Positions 55,141 to 64,000 of a DNA stretch of 64,000 nt are shown here, piece after piece. Positions within the stretch are counted from its first letter, which is position 1. Each line of letters begins with the position of its first letter. A program made the translations under genes and the position numbers. The notes beneath the pieces are model-generated. The model saw nothing but the letters and a program-made list of their open reading frames with translations, did no database searches and was not told the origin of the DNA. The stretch comes from Chryseobacterium soli (GTDB taxonomy: Bacteria; Bacteroidota; Bacteroidia; Flavobacteriales; Weeksellaceae), in contig NZ_JPRH01000002.1 of the NCBI RefSeq assembly GCF_000737705.1, positions 186,001 to 250,000 on the forward strand, read 5' to 3'.

Positions 55141-55216
55141 GATAACACGGCAAAAGAAGTACCTAAAGAATTTGTACGTTTACAGACTTCTTATCAGGAA
55201 TATAAAAATAAGATAA

Positions 55217-55250
55217 TAAACTCTCAGACTTATGTTTGGGAGTTTTTTAT
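55217..55250 (+). terminator. Hairpin terminator downstream of the thioredoxin-like gene
   Basis: AAACTCTCAGAC and GTTTGGGAGTTT pair with two G.T pairs around a TTAT loop, followed by T residues, 77 bases after the gene stop. Confidence 0.7.
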
Positions 55251-55346
55251 ATTTTCGTGAAAAATTCTAGGTGTATAGGATTGTGTATTATTATCGCAAG
55301 AATTTTATGGAATTAATATAGTTGTTCAATACATCAAATAGAGATG

Positions 55347-55387
55347 AAAAAACTCCCCGAAATTTTTAGTTTCGGGGAGTTTTATTT
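55347..55387 (-). terminator. Hairpin terminator of the DUF7674-like operon
   Basis: AAAACTCCCCGAAA and TTTCGGGGAGTTTT form a 14-base stem; on the minus strand it is followed by T residues, just after the last gene of the operon. Confidence 0.92.
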
Positions 55388-55394
55388 TTAAAAG

Positions 55395-55793
55395 TTATTT
55401 TTTACCAAAGAACAGTTGATCCTGCTTTTCCTGATTCAGATATATTTCCTGAAACTGTGCGGGCATATACTGGAAAATAAGATTCCAGTGCTGGATCTTG
55501 GTGTGCTTTTTAAAGCTTCCAAAAGACCGTATAAAAAGGTTCTCGATCATATCCTTTACATAAGAATCTGCATTGCTGTAAATTCCTTCCATCAGTTTGA
55601 TGTGGTGGCCGATAATGTTGATCTTAGATTCTGACAACAGATTTTTCAAATAGTTGATCGTTGCCTGCATGATCCCTGCAAAGTTATTTTGCACAGATAA
55701 TTGGGAGATCTCCTTTCGGATCGGCGGATAGAAAAATTTTAAATACTCTACTGCTATTTTTTGATTAATAGTTTGCATTGGTACGTTCGTCAT
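55395..55793 (-). CDS. DUF7674-like helical protein, copy 2
   Basis: A 132-residue, mainly helical cytosolic protein without signal or span. It is a diverged paralogue of the protein at 56107-56463: shared spacing of QN near residue 36, INYLKNLLSE, a Met-x-x-IY-x-N-x-D segment (MEGIYSNAD), an E-x-x-FI-x-S helix (ENLFIRSFGS) and a final QEIYLNQ. I associate this pattern with DUF7674. A 43-residue membrane peptide gene ends 49 bases upstream, repeating the arrangement of copy 1. The function is unknown. Confidence 0.7.
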   Translation of the reverse strand: MTNVPMQTINQKIAVEYLKFFYPPIRKEISQLSVQNNFAGIMQATINYLKNLLSESKINIIGHHIKLMEGIYSNADSYVKDMIENLFIRSFGSFKKHTKIQHWNLIFQYMPAQFQEIYLNQEKQDQLFFGKK

Positions 55794-55842
55794 AATTAAT
55801 ATTTTTCAGACAGTTGTTATAGCCACGAAAACTGTACCAAAC

Positions 55843-55974
55843 TTATAAACAGGCTGCAAAAATAAATACCCCGATAATCACGGCAATGTGAGTTGCCAAT
55901 ATCTCTGTATTGTGTCTGGAATTCGATGTTTTCCAGCTTTTCCAATCGAATTCTTTTCTGATTTTTGTTTTCAT
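55843..55974 (-). CDS. 43-residue single-span membrane peptide, copy 2
   Basis: A very short gene: MKTKIRKEFDWKSWKTSNS, a basic and aromatic N-terminus, followed by THIAVIIGVFIFAACL, one hydrophobic span at the very C-terminus. The layout equals that of the 54-residue peptide at 56465-56629, including a FIF-small-small-C motif at the end of the span. It lies 49 bases before the DUF7674-like copy 2 on the same strand. Coding status is supported by the parallel with copy 1; no homologue is known to me. Confidence 0.6.
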   Translation of the reverse strand: MKTKIRKEFDWKSWKTSNSRHNTEILATHIAVIIGVFIFAACL

Positions 55975-56106
55975 AATGTGGTTAATTTTGTAATGAAATC
56001 ATTGAAATATGTAATAAAAAAATAGGGTGTCAGTAAATAGGAATGAATTTCTCTAAAAAGTCATCCTTGTATGACAATTTATAAGCTGTCTCTAAAATAG
56101 TGGACA

Positions 56107-56463
56107 TTATATCCCATGATTATAAATTTGTTTTGAATAAATTTTCTGAAGATCCTGAGAAATATGACTGAATATTGTTTTTCGGTATTCTTCATTGCAG
56201 AAAGCGGTACAGCTATCCAGTGAATAGATGAATGTACTTTCCACAGCATTCCTCAGCATCAGATCACCATTTTTATAAATTATATCCATCTTTTGTAAAC
56301 TTTTAAATAACAGGTTCCTGTTGTTTTCCCGGATCATTTTTTTGATCTGATCGGTAAAAATTCTGATGGTGCTGTAAGAATTTTGTACCGTATTCTTGTT
56401 TAATTCATTCTGTATGTCGGGAATTACTTCTGTAATTTCCTGAACGGCTTGTAAATAGTTCAT
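56107..56463 (-). CDS. DUF7674-like helical protein, copy 1
   Basis: A 118-residue helical protein beginning NYLQAVQEITEVIPDIQNEL. Shared features with copy 2 are listed there: QNSYSTI, a KKMIREN helix, MDIIYKNGD, ESTFIYSLDS and LQKIYSKQ. It begins one base after the stop of the 54-residue membrane peptide, so the two are surely co-translated. A cytosolic partner of that peptide, for example an antitoxin or adaptor, is an inference only. Confidence 0.7.
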   Translation of the reverse strand: MNYLQAVQEITEVIPDIQNELNKNTVQNSYSTIRIFTDQIKKMIRENNRNLLFKSLQKMDIIYKNGDLMLRNAVESTFIYSLDSCTAFCNEEYRKTIFSHISQDLQKIYSKQIYNHGI

Positions 56464-56464
56464 A

Positions 56465-56629
56465 TTAAGTAGGGTTTTGTTCTAAAAGTTTTATGCATCC
56501 ACCGAAAATAAAGATGACCAAAAATGCGATGAACAGCAAGTGATAAGGTTTTAGCCACTTAGGTTTTTCAGGTCCTTTGCTTTTTAATCTCCTTAAGGTG
56601 TCGATTCTGTTTAAAGTTTTTAAGTCCAT
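56465..56629 (-). CDS. 54-residue single-span membrane peptide, copy 1
   Basis: Reads MDLKTLNRIDTLRRLKSKG at the N-terminus (many Lys and Arg), then a span HLLFIAFLVIFIFGGC near residues 30-45 and a short tail ending NPT. The TAA stop (56467-56465) is one base before the ATG of DUF7674-like copy 1. A single span with a basic cytosolic arm resembles small toxic or regulatory membrane peptides. The 205-base gap upstream (56630-56834) shows no further gene and no clear promoter on the minus strand. Confidence 0.65.
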   Translation of the reverse strand: MDLKTLNRIDTLRRLKSKGPEKPKWLKPYHLLFIAFLVIFIFGGCIKLLEQNPT

Positions 56630-56809
56630 TTTTTCTCTGTTTTGAATAGAGAGGTACCAATTGTGTTCCTTTGAATAATATTTTCATTTAAGTCGTTGTA
56701 AATTAGTTGTTTATTGTATTTCGTGCTAATTGGAAACAGCAGAAAAACCTATCAAAATGAGAACATTTTTATCAAAACGAAAGCTGTTCATTCTCTAAGA
56801 TAATTAATA

Positions 56810-56817
56810 TCTTTGCA
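56810..56817 (+). promoter_or_regulatory. Candidate -7 element for the nucleoid-associated protein gene
   Basis: TATCTTTG matches TAnnTTTG and ends 17 bases before the ATG at 56835. Confidence 0.55.
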
Positions 56818-56834
56818 GTCTATAAAAATCAAAA

Positions 56835-57848
56835 ATGTTTTCAAAAATAGTAGTACACAGAGTAGGAAATAAAATCAACGGAGAGTCTTTAATACTTTCT
56901 CAGGAAGAATTGCAGTTGGAAGAAGGAGTGGCAGAATCGCTTGAAGATTACTTTTTAGGTTCTTTCAAATCTGAGGAAACGTTCAATTTTTACAGTGATA
57001 CTTATTTGGTGAATAATCCTGTTTTCAGTTCTGTATCTGAAATTTTTGATGATAAAGCCAAATTTCTTTGGGAAGCTGAAAATATTGCCAAACACCTTTT
57101 CGAAGCTGCTGAAAATCCAAGAGTTATGGGCGGAGAATTATTTATCGTTTATTTTGAAGACGATAGAGAAGGTGATGAAAAAGTAGATAAAATCGGGATT
57201 TTTAAAACTGAAAAAAGAGAACCATTCTTAAAAATAGCTCCTCAGGGCGAAAGTTTTGACATTGAAAAAGACCTCGGAATTGGTCTGTCAAAAATTGATA
57301 AAGCCGCTTTGATCTACAATAACCACAAAGAAACCGGATATGTACTTTCTGTAGTTGATAACAACAAAAATGGAGATATGTACTACTGGTTCGAGGATTT
57401 CTTAAAGGTAAAACAACGTGACGACGAATATTTCCACACACAGGAAGCCCTGATGGTGTACAAAGATTATATCACTAAGCAGCTGCCTCAGGAATTTGAA
57501 GTATCAAAAGCAGATCAGGCAGATTTCTTAAATAAATCAATTAATTTCTTCAAAGAAAAAGAAGAATTTAAACTGGATGAATTTGCAAGTGAAGTCTTGG
57601 GAGATGAGCATGTAATTGAGAGTTTTAATAATTTTAAAACAGACTACGAACAGGATATGCAGATCAATATCGCGGAAGAATTTCCGATAAGTGAAGCTGC
57701 TGTGAAAAAGACCCAGCGTCATTTCAAAAGTATCATTAAATTAGATAAGAACTTCCACATCTACATCCACGGTGATCGTCAGAAACTGGCTACGGGAGAA
57801 GATGAAAAAGGGAAATACTATATGCTGTATTTCGATAAAGAAGTTTAA
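56835..57848 (+). CDS. Nucleoid-associated protein, NdpA/YejK family
   Basis: A 337-residue member of the 37-kDa nucleoid-associated protein family. The N-terminal FSKIVVHRVGNKINGE, the middle DKIGIFKTEKREPFLKI and LSKIDKAALIYNN are characteristic segments. In E. coli the homologue YejK associates with DNA and topoisomerase IV. It is transcribed alone and ends at a strong hairpin. Confidence 0.88.
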   Translation: MFSKIVVHRVGNKINGESLILSQEELQLEEGVAESLEDYFLGSFKSEETFNFYSDTYLVNNPVFSSVSEIFDDKAKFLWEAENIAKHLFEAAENPRVMGGELFIVYFEDDREGDEKVDKIGIFKTEKREPFLKIAPQGESFDIEKDLGIGLSKIDKAALIYNNHKETGYVLSVVDNNKNGDMYYWFEDFLKVKQRDDEYFHTQEALMVYKDYITKQLPQEFEVSKADQADFLNKSINFFKEKEEFKLDEFASEVLGDEHVIESFNNFKTDYEQDMQINIAEEFPISEAAVKKTQRHFKSIIKLDKNFHIYIHGDRQKLATGEDEKGKYYMLYFDKEV

Positions 57849-57935
57849 ACGGAGGAGGCATCACTGCCGGAAATAATACAGTGAAATTACTATTCCAAAA
57901 GTGTCCGCAGAAGCATCACCATAGTGACTTAGAAA

Positions 57936-57972
57936 TAAGGGCGAAAAGATACGTTTCTTTTCGCCCTTTTCT
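57936..57972. terminator. Bidirectional hairpin terminator
   Basis: AAGGGCGAAAAG and CTTTTCGCCCTT form a 12-base stem with a loop of eight, between convergent genes, with T-rich tracts outside. Confidence 0.9.
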
Positions 57973-58722
57973 TTATTTTTTCCAAAAGAACAACGCTCTG
58001 CTGTACTCGTAATTCATTCTGGCGATATTCAGTACAGAGATTCCCTGTGGGCATTCCACCTCGCAGGCTTCCGTATTGGAACAGTGCCCGAATAATTCAG
58101 TATCCATCTGTTTTACCATACTGAGAACTCTCGTACTTCTTTCTTCTTTTCCTTGGGGAAGTAAAGCCATATGAGAAATTTTGGCTGAAGTGAAAAGAGC
58201 AGCACTTCCATTTTTGCAGGTTGCTACACAGGCGCCACAACCGATACAGGCAGCTGCGTCAAAGGCTTCTTCAGCCAGCTGATGAGTAACTGCAATAGCG
58301 GTGGCATCAGGTGCCTGGCCTGTATTCACTGATACAAAACCACCTGAAGAAATAATTCTGTCAAAAGATGAACGGTCGACTTTCAGGTCTCTTTTTACCG
58401 GAAATGCTTGTGCCCGGAAAGGTTCTATGACAATGGTTTCTCCGTTTTTAAATGACCGCAGGTGAAGTTGGCAGGTCGTTGTATTTTTTAACGGACCATG
58501 AGCTAATCCGTTGATCATCATGCCGCATTGTCCGCAGATGCCTTCCCGGCAGTCGTGGTCGAATTCTACAGGTTCATCTCCTTCCGTAATGAGCTTTTCA
58601 TTCAGGGTATCCAGCATTTCCAGAAAAGACATATGGGAATTCAGTTCTTTCAATTCATAATCTACCAGTTTTCCTTCAGACTGGTTGTCTTTCTGTCTCC
58701 ATATTTTAAGATGTAAATCCAT
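57973..58722 (-). CDS. sdhB: Succinate dehydrogenase/fumarate reductase iron-sulfur subunit
   Basis: A 249-residue Fe-S subunit. The [2Fe-2S] ligands are Cys58, 63, 66 and 84 (CREGICGQCG ... TTC), the [4Fe-4S] ligands Cys159, 162 and 165 (CIGCGAC), and the [3Fe-4S] ligands Cys169, 214 and 220/224 (CSNTEACEVECP). It passes electrons between the flavin of SdhA and the haem/quinone subunit. Last gene of a five-gene operon, 12 bases after sdhA. Confidence 0.96.
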   Translation of the reverse strand: MDLHLKIWRQKDNQSEGKLVDYELKELNSHMSFLEMLDTLNEKLITEGDEPVEFDHDCREGICGQCGMMINGLAHGPLKNTTTCQLHLRSFKNGETIVIEPFRAQAFPVKRDLKVDRSSFDRIISSGGFVSVNTGQAPDATAIAVTHQLAEEAFDAAACIGCGACVATCKNGSAALFTSAKISHMALLPQGKEERSTRVLSMVKQMDTELFGHCSNTEACEVECPQGISVLNIARMNYEYSRALFFWKK

Positions 58723-58734
58723 AATTTCTGTTTT

Positions 58735-60651
58735 TTATTTGTAGCTTCTTACCGTAGGTTGTATTTCTTCGAATACCAGAGGTTCTTTAATCAATTCGGG
58801 TTCTTTGTTTTCACCATTCCATGCCCAGGCGGAGATGAACTGAAATTCAGCATCATTTCTTAATGCCTCTCCATCCGGTGTCTGATATTCTTCACGAAAA
58901 TGGGCACCACAGGATTCGTTTCGGGTAAGGGCGTCGTAGCACATCAGCTCACCAATTTCAAAATAATCTGCCACACGGCCTGCTTTTTCAAGTTCGGAGT
59001 TCATAGAGTCTCCTTTTCCGGAAACTTTTACATTTTGATAAAACTCCTGCTTTAGCTTTCTAATTTCATCAATGGCATATTTCAGGCCTTCTTCATTTCT
59101 TGCCAATCCGCAATAATCGTATAAGAGTTTTCCTAAGGTTTTGTGATAATAATCTACGGTTTTGGTTCCATTGATTCCGATAAACTGTTCTATCTGTTTT
59201 TTTACCTTATTTTCTGCCTGTTCAAATGCAGGATCGTCAATTGAAATTTTCCCGGTATGGATTTCATTGGAAAGATAATTGGCAATCGTATAAGGTGCGA
59301 TAAAATAACCGTCCACAGAAGCCTGTAATAGAGAATTGGCCCCTAATCTATTGGCTCCGTGATCTGCAAAATTCGCTTCTCCCAGTGCAAATAATCCTGG
59401 TATAGTGGTCATCAGTTCATAATCTACCCACAGGCCGCCCATAGAAAAGTGAGCAGAAGGGGAAATCATCATAGGCTCCTCATAAGCGTTGTAGCCTGTA
59501 ATTTTGCGATACATATCAAACAGGTTTCCATATTTCTCCTGAATTTTGTCCTTTCCCTGTTCCAGTATTGCTTTCGAAAAATCAAGATAAACAGCATTTT
59601 TCAAGGGTCCGATTCCAAATCCTGCATCGATCCGTTCTTTAGCAGCCCGGGAAGAAATATCTCTTGGTGCCAGATTTCCGAAAGCCGGGTATTTCCGTTC
59701 CAGATAATAATCTCTTTCGCTTTCAGGAATATCATTGGGAAGTCTGGTTTCCTCTTTTTGTAAAGGAACCCAGATTCTTCCGTCGTTACGCAGTGATTCT
59801 GACATTAAGGTGAGCTTCGACTGGTAATCCCCGGACTGAGGCAGTGAAGTAGGGTGCACCTGAATCCAGCTTGGTGAAGCCATTAATGCTCCTTTTTTAT
59901 GAGCTCTCCAGATCGCAGAACCATTACAGCCCATCGCCAGGGTTGATAAATAATAAATTTTACCATATCCTCCAGTCGCAAGCACTACGGCATGGGCAGC
60001 ATGTCTTTCGATTTCGCCGGTATCCAGATTTCTTACAATAATTCCTCTGGCCTTTCCGTCAATAACAACGAGATCCAGCATTTCATGTCTTGAATACAGC
60101 TGTACACTGCCTTTCCCAACTTGCCGCATCAAAGCCTGATAGGCTCCCAACAGCAGCTGTTGGCCGGTTTGTCCTCTGGCATAAAAGGTTCTGCTAACCT
60201 GTACCCCCCCAAAAGAGCGGTTGTTCAGGTAGCCCCCATATTCTCTTCCAAACGGAACACCTTGCGCTACGGCCTGATCGATGAGGTTTAAAGAACATTC
60301 TGCCATCCGGTAAACATTGGCTTCTCTTGCTCTGAAATCACCCCCTTTTAAAGTATCTACAAACATTCGGTAGACGCTGTCACCGTCATTTTTATAATTT
60401 TTGGCTGCGTTTACGCCTCCTTGTGCCGCTACGGAATGTGCTCTTCTCGGACTGTCCTGGAAACAAAACGATTTAACATTATATCCCATTTCTCCTAAAG
60501 AGGCGGCAATTGAACTTCCTGCCAAACCTGTTCCCACCACAATGACATCTAATTTTTTGCGGTTGGCAGGATTAACGAGTTTTGCTTTCTTTTTATAGTT
60601 GTCCCATTTCTGTTCCAACGGACCTTGTGGTATTTTTGAATCTAAAATCAT
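58735..60651 (-). CDS. sdhA: Succinate dehydrogenase/fumarate reductase flavoprotein subunit
   Basis: A 638-residue flavoprotein. [19 protein letters not shown] is the dinucleotide motif, [16 protein letters not shown] carries the His that binds FAD covalently, and VHPTSLP and [13 protein letters not shown] are conserved active-site and FAD segments. It oxidises succinate to fumarate (or the reverse). The long form (about 640 residues) is that of Bacteroidota and epsilonproteobacterial-type enzymes. 11-12 bases separate it from both neighbours. Confidence 0.97.
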   Translation of the reverse strand: MILDSKIPQGPLEQKWDNYKKKAKLVNPANRKKLDVIVVGTGLAGSSIAASLGEMGYNVKSFCFQDSPRRAHSVAAQGGVNAAKNYKNDGDSVYRMFVDTLKGGDFRAREANVYRMAECSLNLIDQAVAQGVPFGREYGGYLNNRSFGGVQVSRTFYARGQTGQQLLLGAYQALMRQVGKGSVQLYSRHEMLDLVVIDGKARGIIVRNLDTGEIERHAAHAVVLATGGYGKIYYLSTLAMGCNGSAIWRAHKKGALMASPSWIQVHPTSLPQSGDYQSKLTLMSESLRNDGRIWVPLQKEETRLPNDIPESERDYYLERKYPAFGNLAPRDISSRAAKERIDAGFGIGPLKNAVYLDFSKAILEQGKDKIQEKYGNLFDMYRKITGYNAYEEPMMISPSAHFSMGGLWVDYELMTTIPGLFALGEANFADHGANRLGANSLLQASVDGYFIAPYTIANYLSNEIHTGKISIDDPAFEQAENKVKKQIEQFIGINGTKTVDYYHKTLGKLLYDYCGLARNEEGLKYAIDEIRKLKQEFYQNVKVSGKGDSMNSELEKAGRVADYFEIGELMCYDALTRNESCGAHFREEYQTPDGEALRNDAEFQFISAWAWNGENKEPELIKEPLVFEEIQPTVRSYK

Positions 60652-60662
60652 GACTTTTCTGT

Positions 60663-61319
60663 TTAATGAGCAGTGAAGTATACATAAATAGGCATCAGTG
60701 CAAAACCGATACTGATGATCACTGAGTAGGCAATTCCAATCGTTTTAAACCATCGTACAAACTTCGGATGATAAAGTCCCAGCGTTCTGACAGCGCTGTG
60801 TATCCCATGGATAAGATGATAACACAGGGCGACCATAGACAGTACATAAATAATGACATACCACCATTCTTTGAAAACAGTGACTACCAGAATATAAAGA
60901 TCTTTATTTCCATTATCATCCAGTGGCGGGTTTCCGAACTTATAGATATACCAGAAATTCTGAAAATGAATCACTAAAAAGATCAAAATCAAGGTTCCTA
61001 AAATTCCCATATTCCTGGAAGCCCATTTACTGGCTCTTCCCCGCTGGTCTTTGCGGTAGCTTCCGCCCGTTTTTTTATTGTGTAAAGTAATTACCAATCC
61101 ATCCAGTGCATGAATAAGAATGCTTGCATACAGAACGTATGAAACTATTTTGATCACAATATTTCCGGATAAAAAATGCGAATAGGTATTAAACTGCAGG
61201 TGAGCCTGCTCTTGAGGTAAAAAAAGCTGAAGGTTTCCCAAGAAATGAATCAACAGGAAGAAGCTCAGGAAAAGTCCTGTAAGGCACATCAGCATTTTTC
61301 TTGATAAGGTAGACAGCAT
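60663..61319 (-). CDS. sdhC: Succinate dehydrogenase cytochrome b subunit, single-protein anchor
   Basis: A 218-residue membrane anchor with five predicted spans. The first span ([22 protein letters not shown]) and the later [14 protein letters not shown] and [14 protein letters not shown] hold conserved His that bind two haems b. This is the b558-type anchor that replaces the separate SdhC and SdhD in Bacteroidota. Between DASS transporter (16 bases) and sdhA (11 bases). Confidence 0.94.
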   Translation of the reverse strand: MLSTLSRKMLMCLTGLFLSFFLLIHFLGNLQLFLPQEQAHLQFNTYSHFLSGNIVIKIVSYVLYASILIHALDGLVITLHNKKTGGSYRKDQRGRASKWASRNMGILGTLILIFLVIHFQNFWYIYKFGNPPLDDNGNKDLYILVVTVFKEWWYVIIYVLSMVALCYHLIHGIHSAVRTLGLYHPKFVRWFKTIGIAYSVIISIGFALMPIYVYFTAH

Positions 61320-61335
61320 ATTTTTTATATATAAA

Positions 61336-62775
61336 TTAATAATATCCTAAAATTTTCATCCAAAGTCCACCGACACCCATGTAGATAATCAGAAGGACAA
61401 TTCCTATTTCCAGGCCACGAAGCCACCATGCTTTCAGTTCAACATATCCGCTTCCGTAGAAGACCGGTGCCGGACCATGGCCGTAATGGGTGAGTACTCC
61501 GTAGATTGATCCTAAGAAACCCAGCATCATTGCTAACAACATGGGCGGAATTCCTAAAGAAACGCCTACTCCTAACAACGCGGCATACATTGCTGCCACG
61601 TGGGCTGTGGCACTGGCAAAAATATAATGACTGAAGAAATACACCAGAACAATAACCGGAAAGGCAACCTGCCAGCTTAATCCTCCGATTTTTGCTTTAA
61701 TTAAATCACTGAACCAGCCAATAAATCCAAGTTCGTTAAGAGTACTTGCCATCATAACCAGTACGGCGAACCATACAATGGTATCCCAGGCTCCCTTTTC
61801 GGCTTTTACATCTTCCCAGGTCAGTACTGAAGTAAGTAATAATAAAGTTAAGCCTATAAAAGCCGTAGTGGTAGCATCAATAGAAAGAGCTCCGCCAAAG
61901 ATCCAGAGTCCCAGTAAAATAAAGAAGGCGAGTAACATCAGCCATTCGTTTTTAGAGATAGGCCCCATTTCTTTTAGTTTTTCGGCGGCCATTCTCGGTG
62001 CATCACCTGTTTTTTTCAATTCAGGCGGATAAAGTTTGTATAATACTAACGGAACGATAAAGAAAGCCACCAGACCTGGAACAAAACCGGCAGCAGCCCA
62101 GGACATCCAGGTAATATTGATTCCTAAATTAGCTGCAAATTTCTGGCACATCGGGTTACTGGCCGTACCTGTTAAAAACATGGAAGACGAGATCAGATTC
62201 ATATAATAACTGTTCAGTGTTAAAAATGAACCTAGTTTTCTGTGGGTTTCAGGTTTCTCCGGAACAGAATCGAAGCTGATTGCCATGGATTTCATGATTG
62301 GATAGATGATTCCTCCGCCTCTTGCCGTATTACTTGGAATAGCTGGAGCCAGACAAACGTCGGCAAGCCCCAATCCATAGGCTAATCCAAGAGAACTTTT
62401 ACCAAAAATTCTGATGAATAAAAAGGCAATCCGGTTTCCCAGTCCTGTTTTAATGAAGCCTCTGGCAATGAAGAAGGAAATTCCTATCAGCCAGATCACT
62501 TTATCCCCAAAGCCTGAAAGAGCTTTTGTAATTGATTTTCCCGCATCACCGGGAGCTGCAACCTGGGTAAGGGCTGTAAACCCAATGGCCATCATACACA
62601 TCGTTCCCATGGGAGCTGCTTTAAGGATAATTCCTAAAATAGTAGCGGCGAAAATAGCAAACAGATGCCATGCATCCGGGGAAACCCCTTTGGGTACAGG
62701 GATAAACCATATAATAAGCGCAACGGCAAACGTTATCGCTATATTTTTAAGATTAATTTCTTTCATGATAATCAA
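61336..62775 (-). CDS. DASS-family dicarboxylate transporter (SLC13/CitT-like)
   Basis: A 479-residue inner-membrane transporter with about 12 spans. PAIPSNTARGGGIIYPIM and FLTGTASNPMCQKF hold the two SNT-type signature motifs of the divalent anion:sodium symporters, with a second copy implied in the C-terminal half (ASATAHVAAMYAALL). The group carries citrate, succinate, 2-oxoglutarate, malate or tartrate. Start is 62775, or the Met three codons on at 62766. Flanked within one operon by an outer-membrane porin and by succinate dehydrogenase, so C4-dicarboxylate import or exchange is the likely job. Confidence 0.9.
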   Translation of the reverse strand: MIIMKEINLKNIAITFAVALIIWFIPVPKGVSPDAWHLFAIFAATILGIILKAAPMGTMCMMAIGFTALTQVAAPGDAGKSITKALSGFGDKVIWLIGISFFIARGFIKTGLGNRIAFLFIRIFGKSSLGLAYGLGLADVCLAPAIPSNTARGGGIIYPIMKSMAISFDSVPEKPETHRKLGSFLTLNSYYMNLISSSMFLTGTASNPMCQKFAANLGINITWMSWAAAGFVPGLVAFFIVPLVLYKLYPPELKKTGDAPRMAAEKLKEMGPISKNEWLMLLAFFILLGLWIFGGALSIDATTTAFIGLTLLLLTSVLTWEDVKAEKGAWDTIVWFAVLVMMASTLNELGFIGWFSDLIKAKIGGLSWQVAFPVIVLVYFFSHYIFASATAHVAAMYAALLGVGVSLGIPPMLLAMMLGFLGSIYGVLTHYGHGPAPVFYGSGYVELKAWWLRGLEIGIVLLIIYMGVGGLWMKILGYY

Positions 62776-62786
62776 TGTATTAGCGG

Positions 62787-63944
62787 TTAAAATCTACTCT
62801 GTACCTGAACGATAAATAGATTGTTGTTGTATTGTGAGGTATTGTCAATCTGGTATTTGTAACGGTCGAACTGCATTCCGAGCTGTATTCTTGCACCGTA
62901 ATTTTTCAGAAACTCTAATCCTACCATCGGTGTAACGGTTTGCCTTGGGTTTGAATTGATTCTAAAATTAGTATCAATGTATTCGTAACGGCATGACAAT
63001 TCAAAAGCACTGAGGTTTTTATGATTCACTTCATACCTCAGATTCGGAAGAAAATAAACTCCTCTGATCAGATATTCGTCCGGATTTTGAGGCCTTAATT
63101 CCGGGGTTACTGCAAAATAAAGTGGATGATTGGTTGCCTGCTTGGCTTCCAGCTGCATATCGAGGCTCCACTTAGGGTCAAAATTGACTAATGAACTGAG
63201 GTCAACACCTACAGCGTATATTTTTTTACTGAAAACTTCACCAATACCTCCATTAAGGCCTAAATTCAATGCATATTTTTTATTCAGTCCAAAAACCATC
63301 CGGGTGGAATACTGCTTTCCGTTATCATTATCATTTACCTGGTTTTTTCCATTTCCATTAACGACAGATAGGGCATATTGAAAAGGAATCTGGCCTAACT
63401 GGAGTTGCCCTGTAGCAGAAAGACCGATCTGGAAACTTGTCCAGCCCAGTTTTCCGAATTCAGTATATTGGTTGGACCAATCCAGTGACTTGATAATGTC
63501 GATAGGGTAGGTTTCCTCAATACCAAACCAGGGTCTGAATTGTCCTACGGTAAAAGCTAGTTTTGGATTAAAAGTATATTTCAGGTAAGCATTTTCAAGG
63601 ACTCTGCTTTTAGGATCATTTTTAAAATCAGCAAAATTAGCCAATGCTACCACTTCCGTACGTTTGCTGATCTGAGCACGAACCTGCACCCGCATGTACT
63701 TGAGCATGAAATTATTGCTTGTGCCTGATCCGTCAGAATGATGAAGCCCGTTAACATCCACATCCTTAGAGATGCCTACCAGATACCGGGCCTGAAAAAG
63801 ACCTTTGATCTGGAGCTGAGGATATTTCACATTATCTTCCTCCTGTTTGGTTTGAGCAGAGTCTGGAATCTGTGCGGTTGCTGATGCGCAAAAGAGCATA
63901 AGGCAAAAGAACAGACCACTCTTTTTTGTTGAAAAAAAGGTCAT
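62787..63944 (-). CDS. Outer-membrane porin, first gene of the dicarboxylate operon
   Basis: A 385-residue protein with a signal peptide ending near SATAQ. The rest is a beta-barrel of the OprP/DcaP-like porin type: LQIKGLFQARYLVGISKD at the start, LKYMRVQVRAQISKRTEV, and the closing strand LFIVQVQSRF with terminal Phe. It would let small anions through the outer membrane to the DASS transporter encoded 11 bases downstream. The upstream 56 bases to the window edge are AT-rich and show no clear promoter. Confidence 0.85.
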   Translation of the reverse strand: MTFFSTKKSGLFFCLMLFCASATAQIPDSAQTKQEEDNVKYPQLQIKGLFQARYLVGISKDVDVNGLHHSDGSGTSNNFMLKYMRVQVRAQISKRTEVVALANFADFKNDPKSRVLENAYLKYTFNPKLAFTVGQFRPWFGIEETYPIDIIKSLDWSNQYTEFGKLGWTSFQIGLSATGQLQLGQIPFQYALSVVNGNGKNQVNDNDNGKQYSTRMVFGLNKKYALNLGLNGGIGEVFSKKIYAVGVDLSSLVNFDPKWSLDMQLEAKQATNHPLYFAVTPELRPQNPDEYLIRGVYFLPNLRYEVNHKNLSAFELSCRYEYIDTNFRINSNPRQTVTPMVGLEFLKNYGARIQLGMQFDRYKYQIDNTSQYNNNLFIVQVQSRF

Positions 63945-64000
63945 AAAATTGGTATTTAATAATATATCGATAAACGCTAACCCTAATTATATTCCTAAGA

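Noticed and set aside
55416..55634. Plus-strand ORF opposite the DUF7674-like copy 2
   Set aside because: Antisense shadow; the minus-strand frame has a clear paralogue next door.

Overview
The window is a chromosomal segment of a Bacteroidota bacterium, most likely Chryseobacterium or a close Weeksellaceae relative. The evidence is: low GC; promoters of the flavobacterial type (TAnnTTTG close to start codons, no clear Shine-Dalgarno sites); type IX secretion (T9SS) C-terminal sorting domains; carboxypeptidase-regulatory-like TonB-dependent/outer-membrane barrel proteins; a GG-leader 'bacteriocin-like' peptide of the kind common in Chryseobacterium; and housekeeping genes typical of the group. 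No rRNA, tRNA, CRISPR array, insertion sequence or prophage was recognised.

Layout. 1-6.3 kb: the 3' part of an LpxD-like acyltransferase, sucD, an outer-membrane barrel protein, a NatAB-type ABC exporter, a miniature T9SS-sorted protein and hemB. 6.3-9.1 kb: a small accessory patch with a Cys-rich GG-leader peptide downstream of an unrecognised 242-residue protein, a decayed fragment, and a secreted surface protein. 9.2-13.2 kb: LptB with an unusual C-terminal extension, an MsbA-like exporter and a WYL regulator. 13.3-21.3 kb: a DinB-like protein, cobalamin adenosyltransferase, thiamine pyrophosphokinase, a lipoprotein phosphatase, putrescine synthesis (arginine decarboxylase and agmatinase), a HAD phosphatase, and alkylation repair (Ada-type and AlkB). 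21.3-34.8 kb: cell-surface functions (S15-type hydrolase, two TonB-dependent-receptor-like barrels, BON-domain proteins, a GH92 alpha-mannosidase), a GltP-type symporter and a PhyH-like dioxygenase. 34.9-38.8 kb: Mrp and NifU-like Fe-S factors and an NfeD/flotillin pair. 38.9-49.5 kb: a large T9SS-sorted choice-of-anchor protein, a metallo-hydrolase/epimerase pair, ppx-ppk1 and dnaK.

49.6-54.5 kb is a different kind of DNA: AT-richer, made of small membrane proteins, a serine hydrolase and several broken genes. One small secreted protein is interrupted by a single in-frame stop, one DUF6678-like gene has two frameshifts, and one lipoprotein start is frameshifted. It reads as a decaying accessory island next to dnaK.

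54.6-56.7 kb holds a thioredoxin-like protein and the most curious locus of the window: two tandem copies (minus strand) of a two-gene module, each made of a very small single-span membrane peptide followed by a small helical cytosolic protein (DUF7674-like). The small peptides have not previously been easy to see because they are only 43 and 54 residues long.

56.8-64 kb: a nucleoid-associated protein and a compact minus-strand operon that places an outer-membrane porin, a DASS dicarboxylate transporter and the three succinate dehydrogenase/fumarate reductase subunits in one transcript, which looks like a complete route for taking up and oxidising (or exchanging) C4-dicarboxylates.
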